Assembly: GCA_018883305.1 (NCBI GenBank)
Contig: VEQI01000067.1
Location: forward strand, 1-12,149
Origin: Limnohabitans sp.
Lineage (GTDB): Bacteria; Pseudomonadota; Gammaproteobacteria; Burkholderiales; Burkholderiaceae_C
Direction: 5' to 3'
DNA length: 12,149 nt
This document shows, piece after piece, positions 1-6,448 of this stretch. The translations under genes and the position numbers were made by a program. The number at the start of each line of letters is the position of its first letter. Position 1 is the first letter of the stretch. The notes beneath the pieces are model-generated. The model saw only the letters and a program-made list of their open reading frames with translations, made no database searches and was not told the DNA's origin.

Positions 1-439
1 CGCCACAGCTGCCCCCAAAGCCCCAGCCAGTGCAGCCCCTGTCAACCCGCCTGCCCCCGCCAAGACTGCTTCCGAGCCCACACCGGCCGCTACGCCAGCC
101 CCACCGGCTGCCGCTGCCAAGCCCCTGGCCGCGGACCGAGCCAGCTTGCTGGCCGAAAGCCGTCAATGGGTGCGTGATTTGCCGGCCAACGGCTGGGTGT
201 TGCAACACGCCGCACTTGAAACCCTGGAGGAGGCCAAGACGGTCAAGTCGGGCACACCTGGCTTGCAAGAGGCCCGCATTCTGCTAACCCAGCGCAAGGT
301 CAAGGGCTACTACTACATTGTGGTTACCGGCCCTTACCCCAACCGGGCCACGGCCGAAGGCCTGATGAAGAAAAACGCCGGTTGGGCTAAAGCCTGGCTG
401 CGCGGACCCAAATCCATGCAGCAGCAATTCGAGGAATGA
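1..439 (+). CDS. SPOR-domain protein (DamX-like), C-terminal part, 5' end cut by window edge
   Basis: The reading frame is open from base 2 and ends at TGA 437-439, so about 145 C-terminal residues are visible and the true start lies outside the window. The first ~45 residues are an Ala/Pro-rich low-complexity linker. After it comes a roughly 80-residue SPOR-like domain, beginning near GWVLQHAALETLEEA, with the core strand YYYIVVTGPYPNRATAEGL and ending in WLRGPKSMQQQF. SPOR domains bind denuded septal peptidoglycan, usually on the periplasmic end of an inner-membrane protein. The linker plus C-terminal SPOR layout and the WxRxxxxMQQQ-type ending resemble enterobacterial DamX; this resemblance is from memory. 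The missing N-terminus probably holds a membrane segment, but that cannot be seen. The next gene starts 114 bp downstream on the same strand. Family assignment is fairly sure; the exact orthologue is not. Confidence 0.75.
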   Translation, partial: ATAAPKAPASAAPVNPPAPAKTASEPTPAATPAPPAAAAKPLAADRASLLAESRQWVRDLPANGWVLQHAALETLEEAKTVKSGTPGLQEARILLTQRKVKGYYYIVVTGPYPNRATAEGLMKKNAGWAKAWLRGPKSMQQQFEE

Positions 440-553
440 CCCCCGGGGGGCTGACGGCCCCTGGGCGTCGGGTGGGCGGCGCGATGGAAATCTGGGACAC
501 TTGGGTCAAATTTTCGACTTTCGGGTCGATTCCTGACGTTCAAGGCCGAATCC

Positions 554-1546
554 ATGTCCAACGACCAGATCATCCGCTCCTCCAAGCGCCACGAAGTTTC
601 GATTCCTGAAGGTTCGAACAATGCCTCTTCCCAGAAGGCGTTGATAGGCGTGCACGAGCCCGAACCGGGCTCGGAGTCCTCACTCACCGCAGCGCATGAG
701 CAACCTGATCAGCGTGTGACATTGACGCAGGAAACCGCGGAAGATGCGCAGCGGTTGCTGCTTGCGCAAGAGGAGGCACCGGCCTCCAGCCGCGTTCAAT
801 TGCCCTCGGAGGCGTCCATCCTGGACAACCGGATTCAACTGGCGCCGGATGACTCCACCTTGGATAACCGTGTTCAATTGCCCGATGAGCACGCTTCTGA
901 GACAAATCGGGTTCACCTGCCCCAGGAGGGTGGGCCAGCCAGTGAACGCGTGCCTGTGCCAGGCGATGATTTCTTGGCCTCTGAACGGGTCAAGCTGCCC
1001 TCGGGCCAGGCCTTGCACGACAACACCGTGGTGATGACCGCGGACATCCGGGAGGACAACGTGGTGAAGCTCGCCTCTTCCACGGCCACGGAACATGTAG
1101 AGCACCTTGAGCAGAAGGGGCTCCAAGACACTCACGCAGGGTTACCTGACATGACCAACTCACCTGACGCCACCGATTCTTTGGACGCCGAACGTGCCGC
1201 CGCCCCGTCGCGCGCGGTGGTGGATGAGGGGCACGATCGCCCCATCGAGTCCGTCCCGCCAGCCGAAGTGGAAGAGGATGCCGATGTGGCTGTGCTGGAA
1301 GCGCTGGTTGAAGACGAGCAGCAGTCCCCAGCGGTGGCTGAGTCGTTGATTGCGCAAGCGCATGACCAGCCGGATGAGCCGCCGATGGCGCATGAACAGG
1401 CGCCTCTGGCTCAAGTTAGCGGCTACCTGTCCGATAAAAAGACCGAGGAGTTTCGTGGTCGCGTTGTCAAACTCCGCGAAGAGGTCGACCAGTTGAACCG
1501 CCGATTGGACGAGATCGAGAAACACGAGATCGAAAAGCAATACTAA
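554..1546 (+). CDS. Hypothetical acidic repeat protein with 13-residue RVxLP units and C-terminal coiled coil
   Basis: I do not recognise this 330-residue protein as a known family. It has no signal peptide or membrane segment and is rich in Glu, Asp, Ala and Ser, so it is probably cytoplasmic and largely disordered. Residues 53-156 form eight consecutive 13-residue units with the pattern x-R-[VI]-x-L-[PA] followed by a variable acidic stretch (for example NRVQLPDEHASET, NRVHLPQEGGPAS, ERVKLPSGQALHD). Two decayed 12-residue units follow (157-180), and a possible stray unit lies near residues 12-20 (RHEVSIPEG). Residues ~190-285 are acidic spacer. The last ~40 residues (from VSGYLSDKK, including VVKLREEVDQLNRRLDEIEK) predict an amphipathic helix or short coiled coil, suggesting oligomerisation or docking. 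AAGG at 542-545 is a weak ribosome site 8 nt before the ATG. The next gene starts within 10 bp, so the two are probably co-transcribed. The gene call is supported by coherent repeats and codon bias; function is unknown. Confidence 0.8.
   Translation: MSNDQIIRSSKRHEVSIPEGSNNASSQKALIGVHEPEPGSESSLTAAHEQPDQRVTLTQETAEDAQRLLLAQEEAPASSRVQLPSEASILDNRIQLAPDDSTLDNRVQLPDEHASETNRVHLPQEGGPASERVPVPGDDFLASERVKLPSGQALHDNTVVMTADIREDNVVKLASSTATEHVEHLEQKGLQDTHAGLPDMTNSPDATDSLDAERAAAPSRAVVDEGHDRPIESVPPAEVEEDADVAVLEALVEDEQQSPAVAESLIAQAHDQPDEPPMAHEQAPLAQVSGYLSDKKTEEFRGRVVKLREEVDQLNRRLDEIEKHEIEKQY
710..1093 (+). repeat. Tandem 39-bp coding repeats (13-residue units)
   Basis: Eight degenerate 39-bp units run in frame from 710 to 1021, followed by two 36-bp units to 1093. 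They encode x-R-V-x-L-P-type motifs at residues 53-180 of the 554-1546 gene. The third to fifth units are the most alike at DNA level (GTTCAATTGCCC occurs twice, with the related ATTCAACTGGCG between them). The others match mainly at the R-V-x-L positions, which indicates old duplications kept by selection on the protein motif. Confidence 0.8.
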
Positions 1547-1549
1547 GGA
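1545..1549 (+). promoter_or_regulatory. Ribosome binding site deciding the start at 1556
   Basis: AAGGA overlaps the stop codon of the upstream gene. It lies 6 nt before ATG 1556 but directly abuts ATG 1550, so the second ATG is the better start. Confidence 0.6.
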
Positions 1550-1555
1550 ATGCAG

Positions 1556-2521
1556 ATGGCTGAAGAGTTCACTCCAGCGCAGGAAACCGAACCGGCTGGC
1601 GAGGCTTCAACCGAGGTCGAGTCCGAGACTGAAGCTGCGCCCGCGGTTTCCGAGGACGCCGCCGCGGAAATTCTTGAGCTGCAAGAGCGCGCGCTCGATC
1701 CTGCCGAGCTGTCGCGCCAATTGGAAGATCTGACCAGTGTGGTGCTGAACTCTGCGGAGGTCTCCACCCGCTCCGCCTCAGTGGCCGCCGACGTCAGCAC
1801 CGACATGCAGGCGGTGGTGGACAAAATCACGCAAGCGCACAAGCGCAGTGTTGAGCACTCCAAGATCATTCTGGGCGCGGTGCTGGTGTTCCTTGTGTTG
1901 GCCGTGGGCACTTTCTTCGCCATTGCCATGCGCATGCAGCAAAACATTCGCCAACTCGACTCCCTGGCGCTGGCGGTGGGCAAGCGCGTGGTTGATCTCG
2001 ACTCCACGATGAATGCTTTCACCGAGGCCTCGCAGTCCTTGTTTGAGCTGGCGGAAAAAATGGAAGCGGTCAGCGGATTGCCCAACAAGATCGATCAGCG
2101 CTTTGAGGAGTTCAACAAGTCGGTGCAGGCCGTGCCGGGACAGGTGTCTTCTCAGGTGGCGGCTCAAACCGACAAATCCCTGGACGCCAAAATGCAAAAT
2201 CTGCAAAAGCAGTTGCAGGCGCTGGAAAGCAAGGTGCAGAACCTGGCCTCACGTCCTCAACCGCAAGTCAAGGACAACAGCCAAGCGGTGATGGGTGAGC
2301 TGCAAAAACTGCAGAAGGAAGTCAGCGGCCTGCAGGCTCGCACCGCCATCAAGCCGACCGAGGCGCCCAAGCCCAAGGCTGAAGTCAAACCTGAGCCCAA
2401 GCCTGAGCCCAAACTTGAGGTGAAACCGGAACCCAAGCCGGCCGAGGTCCGCCCTGCCGTTCCTCAAGTGCCGGCCAACCGAGACCGCATGCTGGTGTAT
2501 CCGCGTCCCAATACCGATTGA
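1556..2521 (+). CDS. Hypothetical single-pass membrane protein with coiled coil and Pro/Glu/Lys-rich tail
   Basis: This 321-residue protein (323 if ATG 1550 is used) belongs to no family I recognise. Residues 1-~100 are acidic and helical. One clear transmembrane segment (IILGAVLVFLVLAVGTFFAIA, about residues 104-124) follows the basic stretch HKRSVEHSK, so the positive-inside rule favours N-terminus in the cytoplasm and C-terminus in the periplasm. The region after the membrane is helical with heptad-like stretches (about 205-230 and 245-262, e.g. MQNLQKQLQALESKVQNL). A tail of PEPK-type repeats (about 269-303) follows, like the Pro/Glu/Lys-rich periplasm-spanning part of TonB, and the protein ends in a short RDRMLVYPRP segment. 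No catalytic motif is visible. It starts just after the repeat-protein gene, suggesting one operon and possibly a complex. A scaffold or envelope-linking role is only inference. Confidence 0.8.
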   Translation: MAEEFTPAQETEPAGEASTEVESETEAAPAVSEDAAAEILELQERALDPAELSRQLEDLTSVVLNSAEVSTRSASVAADVSTDMQAVVDKITQAHKRSVEHSKIILGAVLVFLVLAVGTFFAIAMRMQQNIRQLDSLALAVGKRVVDLDSTMNAFTEASQSLFELAEKMEAVSGLPNKIDQRFEEFNKSVQAVPGQVSSQVAAQTDKSLDAKMQNLQKQLQALESKVQNLASRPQPQVKDNSQAVMGELQKLQKEVSGLQARTAIKPTEAPKPKAEVKPEPKPEPKLEVKPEPKPAEVRPAVPQVPANRDRMLVYPRPNTD

Positions 2522-2548
2522 TGCGCGCGGATGCCGGGTGGTGTCCGT

Positions 2549-4192
2549 TCAGTGCAAAGTCTGCGGCATGAACTGTTGCGCACTGGCCCCGTCCCAATAC
2601 GTGCGGAAGACCTCTGGCAAAGTGGTGTTGTCTGCAGCAGGGGTGGATGACAGCAGCGCTCCGGCAGGCAGCGTGTGAAACAACCGCGCCAGAGAGCGCG
2701 TTTCATACGCATCGATGCGGCGCATGAAATGGTGCAGACGCAAGGCAGAGGGACCTGACAACCCTGCAGCCTCCAGCAGCTCTTTGAGGGACTCCAGCGT
2801 CAAGCGGTGGAAGTTGCGCACGCGCTCGGCCTTGTCCGGCACCACCAGCGCCATCTGACGCTTGGGGTCTTGCGTGGTCACGCCCGTGGGGCAATTCCCG
2901 CTGTGGCAGGTCTGGGCCTGAATGCAGCCCAGTGCAAACATGAAGCCACGGGCACTGTTGCACCAGTCGGCGCCCAATGCCAGCGTGCGGGCCATGTCAA
3001 AACCGCTGATGATCTTGCCGCTGGCGCCCAAGCGGATCTTGTCGCGCAGGTTCAGACCCACCAAGGTGTTGTGCACCAGCCGCAGACCTTCTTGCAGCGG
3101 CGTGCCAATGTGATCGGAGAACTCCAGGGGCGCAGCACCCGTGCCGCCTTCCGAGCCATCCACCACGATGAAGTCGGGGATGATGCGGCTTTCATGAATG
3201 GCCTTGGCAATGCCAAACCACTCCCACGGATGACCAATGCACAGTTTGAAGCCCACAGGCTTGCCACCGGAGAGTGTGCGCAATTCCTGCATGAACTCCA
3301 GCAGCCCCAGCGGGGTGGAGAAGCTGCTGTGGCTGGACGGTGAGACACAGTCCTCGCCAATGCCCACGCCGCGTGCCTCGGCAATTTCAGGGGTGACCTT
3401 GGGGCCCAGCAACACGCCGCCATGGCCAGGTTTGGCGCCCTGGCTGAGCTTGATCTCGATCATCTTGACCTGTGGGCTTTGGGCGTTTTCTACAAAGCGC
3501 TCCCGGCTGAACAAGCCATGCTCATCGCGACAACCGAAGTAGCCTGAGCCGATTTCCCAGATCAAGTCGCCCCCATGCACACGGTGATAGCGCGAGATGG
3601 AGCCTTCCCCTGTGTCATGGATGAAGTTGCCCATGTAGGCGCCCTTGTTCAACGCCATGATGGCGTTGGCGCTCAGCGCGCCAAAGCTCATGGCCGACAC
3701 ATTGAACAGGCTGATGTCGTAGGGCTGCGCGCAGTCAGCGCCACCAACGTGCACACGAAAGTCATGATCCGGCAAATGCGTGGGCGCCAGTGAGTGTGTG
3801 ATCCACTCATAGCCCGTGGCGGTGACGTCCAGTTGCGTGCCAAAAGGGCGCTTGTCCGACTGGCCCTTGGCCCGGGCATACACCAGAGAGCGCTGGGCCC
3901 GGGAGAAGGGTGCGGCTTCGGTTTCACTTTCCAGGAAGTACTGGCGCAACTCCGGGCGGACCGCTTCCAGCATGAAGCGCAGATGCCCAATGATGGGGTA
4001 ATTGCGCAGAATGGCGTGGCGCGTTTGCTGCAAGTCGTAAATGCCCACGGCCGTGAGAAAACCAAAAACCATCAGCATCCAGACACCGTGACCAGAGGCG
4101 GCAAACACCAGCAGGCTCAGGGTGGTGAGTCCCAGTGCCACGAAAAATGCGGTGTAACGAACGGGGTAGAGCTGATTGAGGCGATCGAGCAT
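2549..4192 (-). CDS. FMN-binding glutamate synthase family protein, membrane-anchored
   Basis: The 547-residue product belongs to the family of the FMN/Fe-S synthase domain of glutamate synthase (GltB-like, COG0069), but lacks the amidotransferase domain and the C-terminal GXGXG domain. Residues ~10-55 contain two hydrophobic helices (YTAFFVALGLTTLSLLVFAA and WMLMVFGFLTAVGIY), so the enzyme is probably tethered to the inner membrane. FMN-barrel signatures include IEIKLSQGAKPGHGG, DGSEGGTGAAPLEFSDHIG and RLGASGKIISGFD. The 3Fe-4S cysteines C423, C429 and C434 keep the C-x5-C-x4-C spacing of GltB, followed by PTGVTTQDP. I chose ATG 4192 because CAGGAG lies 8 nt upstream and the hydrophobic anchor follows; the frame is open further upstream but that stretch is not family-like. 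It is divergent from the Usp gene. Its substrate and redox partner are unknown; glutamate synthesis alone is not expected without an ammonia-generating domain. Confidence 0.9.
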   Translation of the reverse strand: MLDRLNQLYPVRYTAFFVALGLTTLSLLVFAASGHGVWMLMVFGFLTAVGIYDLQQTRHAILRNYPIIGHLRFMLEAVRPELRQYFLESETEAAPFSRAQRSLVYARAKGQSDKRPFGTQLDVTATGYEWITHSLAPTHLPDHDFRVHVGGADCAQPYDISLFNVSAMSFGALSANAIMALNKGAYMGNFIHDTGEGSISRYHRVHGGDLIWEIGSGYFGCRDEHGLFSRERFVENAQSPQVKMIEIKLSQGAKPGHGGVLLGPKVTPEIAEARGVGIGEDCVSPSSHSSFSTPLGLLEFMQELRTLSGGKPVGFKLCIGHPWEWFGIAKAIHESRIIPDFIVVDGSEGGTGAAPLEFSDHIGTPLQEGLRLVHNTLVGLNLRDKIRLGASGKIISGFDMARTLALGADWCNSARGFMFALGCIQAQTCHSGNCPTGVTTQDPKRQMALVVPDKAERVRNFHRLTLESLKELLEAAGLSGPSALRLHHFMRRIDAYETRSLARLFHTLPAGALLSSTPAADNTTLPEVFRTYWDGASAQQFMPQTLH

Positions 4193-4200
4193 GGCGCCAA

Positions 4201-4206
4201 CTCCTG
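4201..4206 (-). promoter_or_regulatory. Ribosome binding site for the GltS-like gene
   Basis: On the minus strand this reads CAGGAG, 8 nt before ATG 4192. It fixes the start well inside the longer open frame, which runs up to 4351. Confidence 0.7.
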
Positions 4207-4304
4207 TGATGGGGTAGGGGCACCATAGCAGGAATTGGGGCACGCCGCACTTGGGTAAACCTTTGGCCGGTCCAGCCTGTACGTGGTATCCCCATCGTGA
4301 AAAA

Positions 4305-4318
4305 CCCCATGCATGGGG
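4305..4318. promoter_or_regulatory. Perfect 14-bp palindrome in the divergent usp / GltS-like intergenic region
   Basis: CCCCATGCATGGGG is a perfect palindrome lying 68 bp upstream of the usp start and 112 bp upstream of the GltS-like start. Its central CATGCA recurs at 4330-4335 and 4359-4364. The position suggests an operator shared by the divergent genes; the binding protein is unknown. Confidence 0.4.
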
Positions 4319-4374
4319 GCATACTTTTTCATGCATGCTCGCGCTCAACAACCACGGGCATGCAGCCCTGCGAC

Positions 4375-4381
4375 AAGGAGG
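4375..4381 (+). promoter_or_regulatory. Strong ribosome binding site for usp
   Basis: AAGGAGG lies 5 nt before ATG 4387. It decides the start over the in-frame upstream codon at 4297. Confidence 0.8.
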
Positions 4382-4386
4382 CCAAC

Positions 4387-4821
4387 ATGTATCAGAAAAT
4401 TTTGATGGCTTACAACGGATCAGCCGCCGGCCAGAAAGCCTTGCTGGAAACGGGAGAACTGGCCGCCTGGGGCCATTCGGCCTTGCACCTGGTGGCCGTC
4501 ATGCCCTTGAATCTCAACGCAGTGGTGGCCGAGGGCATTGTCTACTCCGTACAGGAGGAGGCCATGCAACGCCAGGCCTATCAGCGCATTCTGGATGAAG
4601 GCCTCAAGGTCCTGGCAGACCACGGGTACCAGGCCACGGGTGAGCTTCTCAGTGGCGACGCCATCACCGAGATCTGCAACTGCGCACGCCGCACCCAGGC
4701 CGACTTGATTGTGGTGGGCCACAAACGCAAGAACGGTTGGGTGGAACGCTGGTGGAGTGGCTCCATCAGCAAGTCTCTGATCGAAGAAGCCCCGTGTAGC
4801 CTGTTGATTTCGATTGTTTAA
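4387..4821 (+). CDS. Universal stress protein (UspA family)
   Basis: The 144-residue product is a single-domain universal stress protein, the usual length for the family. It opens with the typical first strand and loop YQKILMAYNGSAAGQKAL. It ends with the nucleotide-loop region DLIVVGHKRKNGWVERWWSGSISKSLIEEAPCSLLI. In ATP-binding members this loop follows G-2x-G-9x-G-S/T. Here the first Gly and the final GS are kept, but the second Gly position is Arg, so ATP binding is uncertain. USPs are small cytoplasmic dimers that help survival under starvation, oxygen or redox stress. The strong AAGGAGG site suggests good translation. The gene is divergent from the GltS-like gene and ends 6 bp from the tail of the Bug-receptor gene on the other strand. 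The family is certain; the specific role is not. Confidence 0.92.
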   Translation: MYQKILMAYNGSAAGQKALLETGELAAWGHSALHLVAVMPLNLNAVVAEGIVYSVQEEAMQRQAYQRILDEGLKVLADHGYQATGELLSGDAITEICNCARRTQADLIVVGHKRKNGWVERWWSGSISKSLIEEAPCSLLISIV

Positions 4822-4827
4822 ATCACC

Positions 4828-5820
4828 TCACTCCGCGCGCGCTCCCGAGTCCTTGACCACCTTGGCCCACTTGGCAATCTCACTGGCCTGATAACGTGAC
4901 AACTCTTCCGGGCTGGAGAGCACCGCCTCCAGACCCAGCGACTTCAAGCGATCCTGCACCTCAGGCAAGCGATACACCCGCTGCACCTCGGCATTCAATC
5001 GATCGATGACCGCGCGCGGTGTGTTGGCCGGCGCGAACAGCGCGAACCAGGTGGTGGCCTCAAAGCCAGGCACGGTCTCAGCCACTGTGGGGATTTCGGG
5101 TGCCGCCCCAGAGCGCTTGGCCGTGGTGACGGCCAGGGCGCGGATCTTGCCCTCTCGCGCCATGGGCAAGGCGGACGGCATGTTGTCAAACATCAGCTGA
5201 ATGCTGCCCCCCATCAGGTCGGGGATGGCGTACTGGCGGCCTTTGTAAGGCGCGTGCGTCATCTGGGTGCCCGTCATGGACTTGAACAATTCCCCCGAGA
5301 CATGCACCGAGGTGCCAATCCCCGGCGACCCAAAGGACAGCTTGTTGGGATTGGCCTTCATGTAGGTGATGAGTTCGGCCACGGTCTTGACCGGCAGGTC
5401 GTTGTTGACCACCAGCAGGTTCGGCGCGGAGGCAATGAGTGACACGGGTGTGAACTGTTTAACCATGTCATACGGAATTTTTTCGTACAAGGAGCCATTG
5501 ATGGCATGCGTACCCACGGTGCCCAGCACCAGGGTGTAGCCATCGCCCGGCGAGCGAGCCACGATGTCCGAGCCGATATTGCCACCTGCACCAGGTTTGT
5601 TGTCCACCACGATGGCTTGCCCCAACTGCGCTTTCTCGCTGAACAGGCGCGCCAGGATGTCCGGAGCACCCCCGGTGGGGAAGGTCACCACCAGACGCAA
5701 TGGTTTGTTGGGATAGGCGCCTTGCGCCATCACGGGCCCGGCCAGCAGGCCAAGACCCGCCAGCATGGCGGCGCACAGAGAACGACGGGCGAGGGCGATT
5801 TGAGGTTTCATGAGCTTCAT
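4828..5820 (-). CDS. Bug/TctC-family tripartite tricarboxylate transporter substrate-binding protein
   Basis: The 330-residue product is a periplasmic solute receptor of the Bug (TctC) family. It has an N-terminal signal peptide (basic ARR, hydrophobic core LCAAMLAGLGLLAGPVMA, likely cleavage after residue 32). The mature start YPNKPLRLVVTFPTGGAPDILAR and the segments VVDNKPGAGGNIGSD, GSPGIGTSVHVSGELF, LMFDNMPSALP and EIPTVAE are all family hallmarks. These receptors bind carboxylates or other small organic acids for TctAB-type transporters or for signalling. No tctA/tctB gene is nearby, so it is an orphan, as is common in Burkholderiales. The start is uncertain: ATG 5820 or ATG 5811 (MKPQIALARR), neither with a clear ribosome site. 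It begins 6 bp after hslR on the same strand, so it may be read from the hslR promoter. The ligand cannot be told from sequence. Confidence 0.93.
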   Translation of the reverse strand: MKLMKPQIALARRSLCAAMLAGLGLLAGPVMAQGAYPNKPLRLVVTFPTGGAPDILARLFSEKAQLGQAIVVDNKPGAGGNIGSDIVARSPGDGYTLVLGTVGTHAINGSLYEKIPYDMVKQFTPVSLIASAPNLLVVNNDLPVKTVAELITYMKANPNKLSFGSPGIGTSVHVSGELFKSMTGTQMTHAPYKGRQYAIPDLMGGSIQLMFDNMPSALPMAREGKIRALAVTTAKRSGAAPEIPTVAETVPGFEATTWFALFAPANTPRAVIDRLNAEVQRVYRLPEVQDRLKSLGLEAVLSSPEELSRYQASEIAKWAKVVKDSGARAE

Positions 5821-5826
5821 TCGGTG

Positions 5827-6237
5827 TCAGTCAATGGAAGCGCTCCAGCGGTTGTCCCACTGGTGCTGGGCCTGGTCAAGATGGCGACGATCACGCTTGG
5901 TGGGGCGTCCGTGCTCAATGCTGGTGGCAGGTTCATGCACCAGCCGGCGTTGTTCGGCCAGGTGCTCACGTTGCCGCAGGCTGTCGGGGGTCTCGGCATA
6001 CAACTGCTGGGCCACGGGCGCGGGACCACGTTGCAGGCTCAACCCCTGAACAACCACGGTGCGAGGCACGCCGCTTTGCTGCAACGCCACGGTGTCACCC
6101 ACCCGCAATTCGCGCGCGGGCTTGGCGGGTAGGCCGTTGACGCTCACACGTCCACGGTCCAACTGCTCCACGGCGAGGGCGCGCGTCTTGAAAAATCGCG
6201 CAGCCCACAACCATTTGTCGATACGCATCGTCTCCAT
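5827..6237 (-). CDS. hslR: Hsp15-like S4-domain RNA-binding protein
   Basis: The 136-residue product matches the heat-shock protein Hsp15, which in E. coli is about 133 residues. Hsp15 binds free 50S subunits still carrying a nascent peptidyl-tRNA and helps recycle stalled subunits. The S4 RNA-binding domain fills the first ~60 residues (MRIDKWLWAARFFKTRALA, then RGRVSVNGLPAKPARELRVGD). The C-terminal tail carries the family-typical basic GRPTKRDRR. I use ATG 6237; ATG 6228 (MRIDKW) is equally possible and has GGAG very close upstream. The frame extends to 6312, but that extra N-terminus looks unlike the family. The gene is divergent from the ABC permease and lies 6 bp upstream of the Bug-receptor gene. 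Identification is by motif recall and is strong. Confidence 0.9.
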   Translation of the reverse strand: METMRIDKWLWAARFFKTRALAVEQLDRGRVSVNGLPAKPARELRVGDTVALQQSGVPRTVVVQGLSLQRGPAPVAQQLYAETPDSLRQREHLAEQRRLVHEPATSIEHGRPTKRDRRHLDQAQHQWDNRWSASID

Positions 6238-6448
6238 CGGGCCTATTGTGCTTGATTTCCTTTGCCAGGGCCGTTGTGTGGCATTGTGTACGTCACCGAG
6301 GGGGCTCCTCACGTGGACACGCCTGTTTCATTGTGTGAGTGGTAGGCTTGGCTTTATCCATCGTTGTCGTTCTTGAAGTGTTGTTTGTGGCCTATTTCTT
6401 GACCTCCGCTCATTCCCCGTCCAAGCCGCTGGCCACGCAGGAGTACGC

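Noticed and set aside
440..553. Terminator or promoter after the SPOR gene (CCCCCGGGGG at 440-449; TCGAC/GTCGA inverted repeat at 514-529)
   Set aside because: The first has no loop or T-run, the second has only 5-bp arms, and no paired -35/-10 boxes are visible.
710..1093. Possible CRISPR array from the ~39-bp periodicity
   Set aside because: The units are adjacent, degenerate and in frame with protein-level conservation; there are no identical repeats separated by unique spacers.
4297..4386. Longer N-terminus for the stress protein
   Set aside because: The extra residues do not resemble the family, and AAGGAGG lies exactly before ATG 4387.
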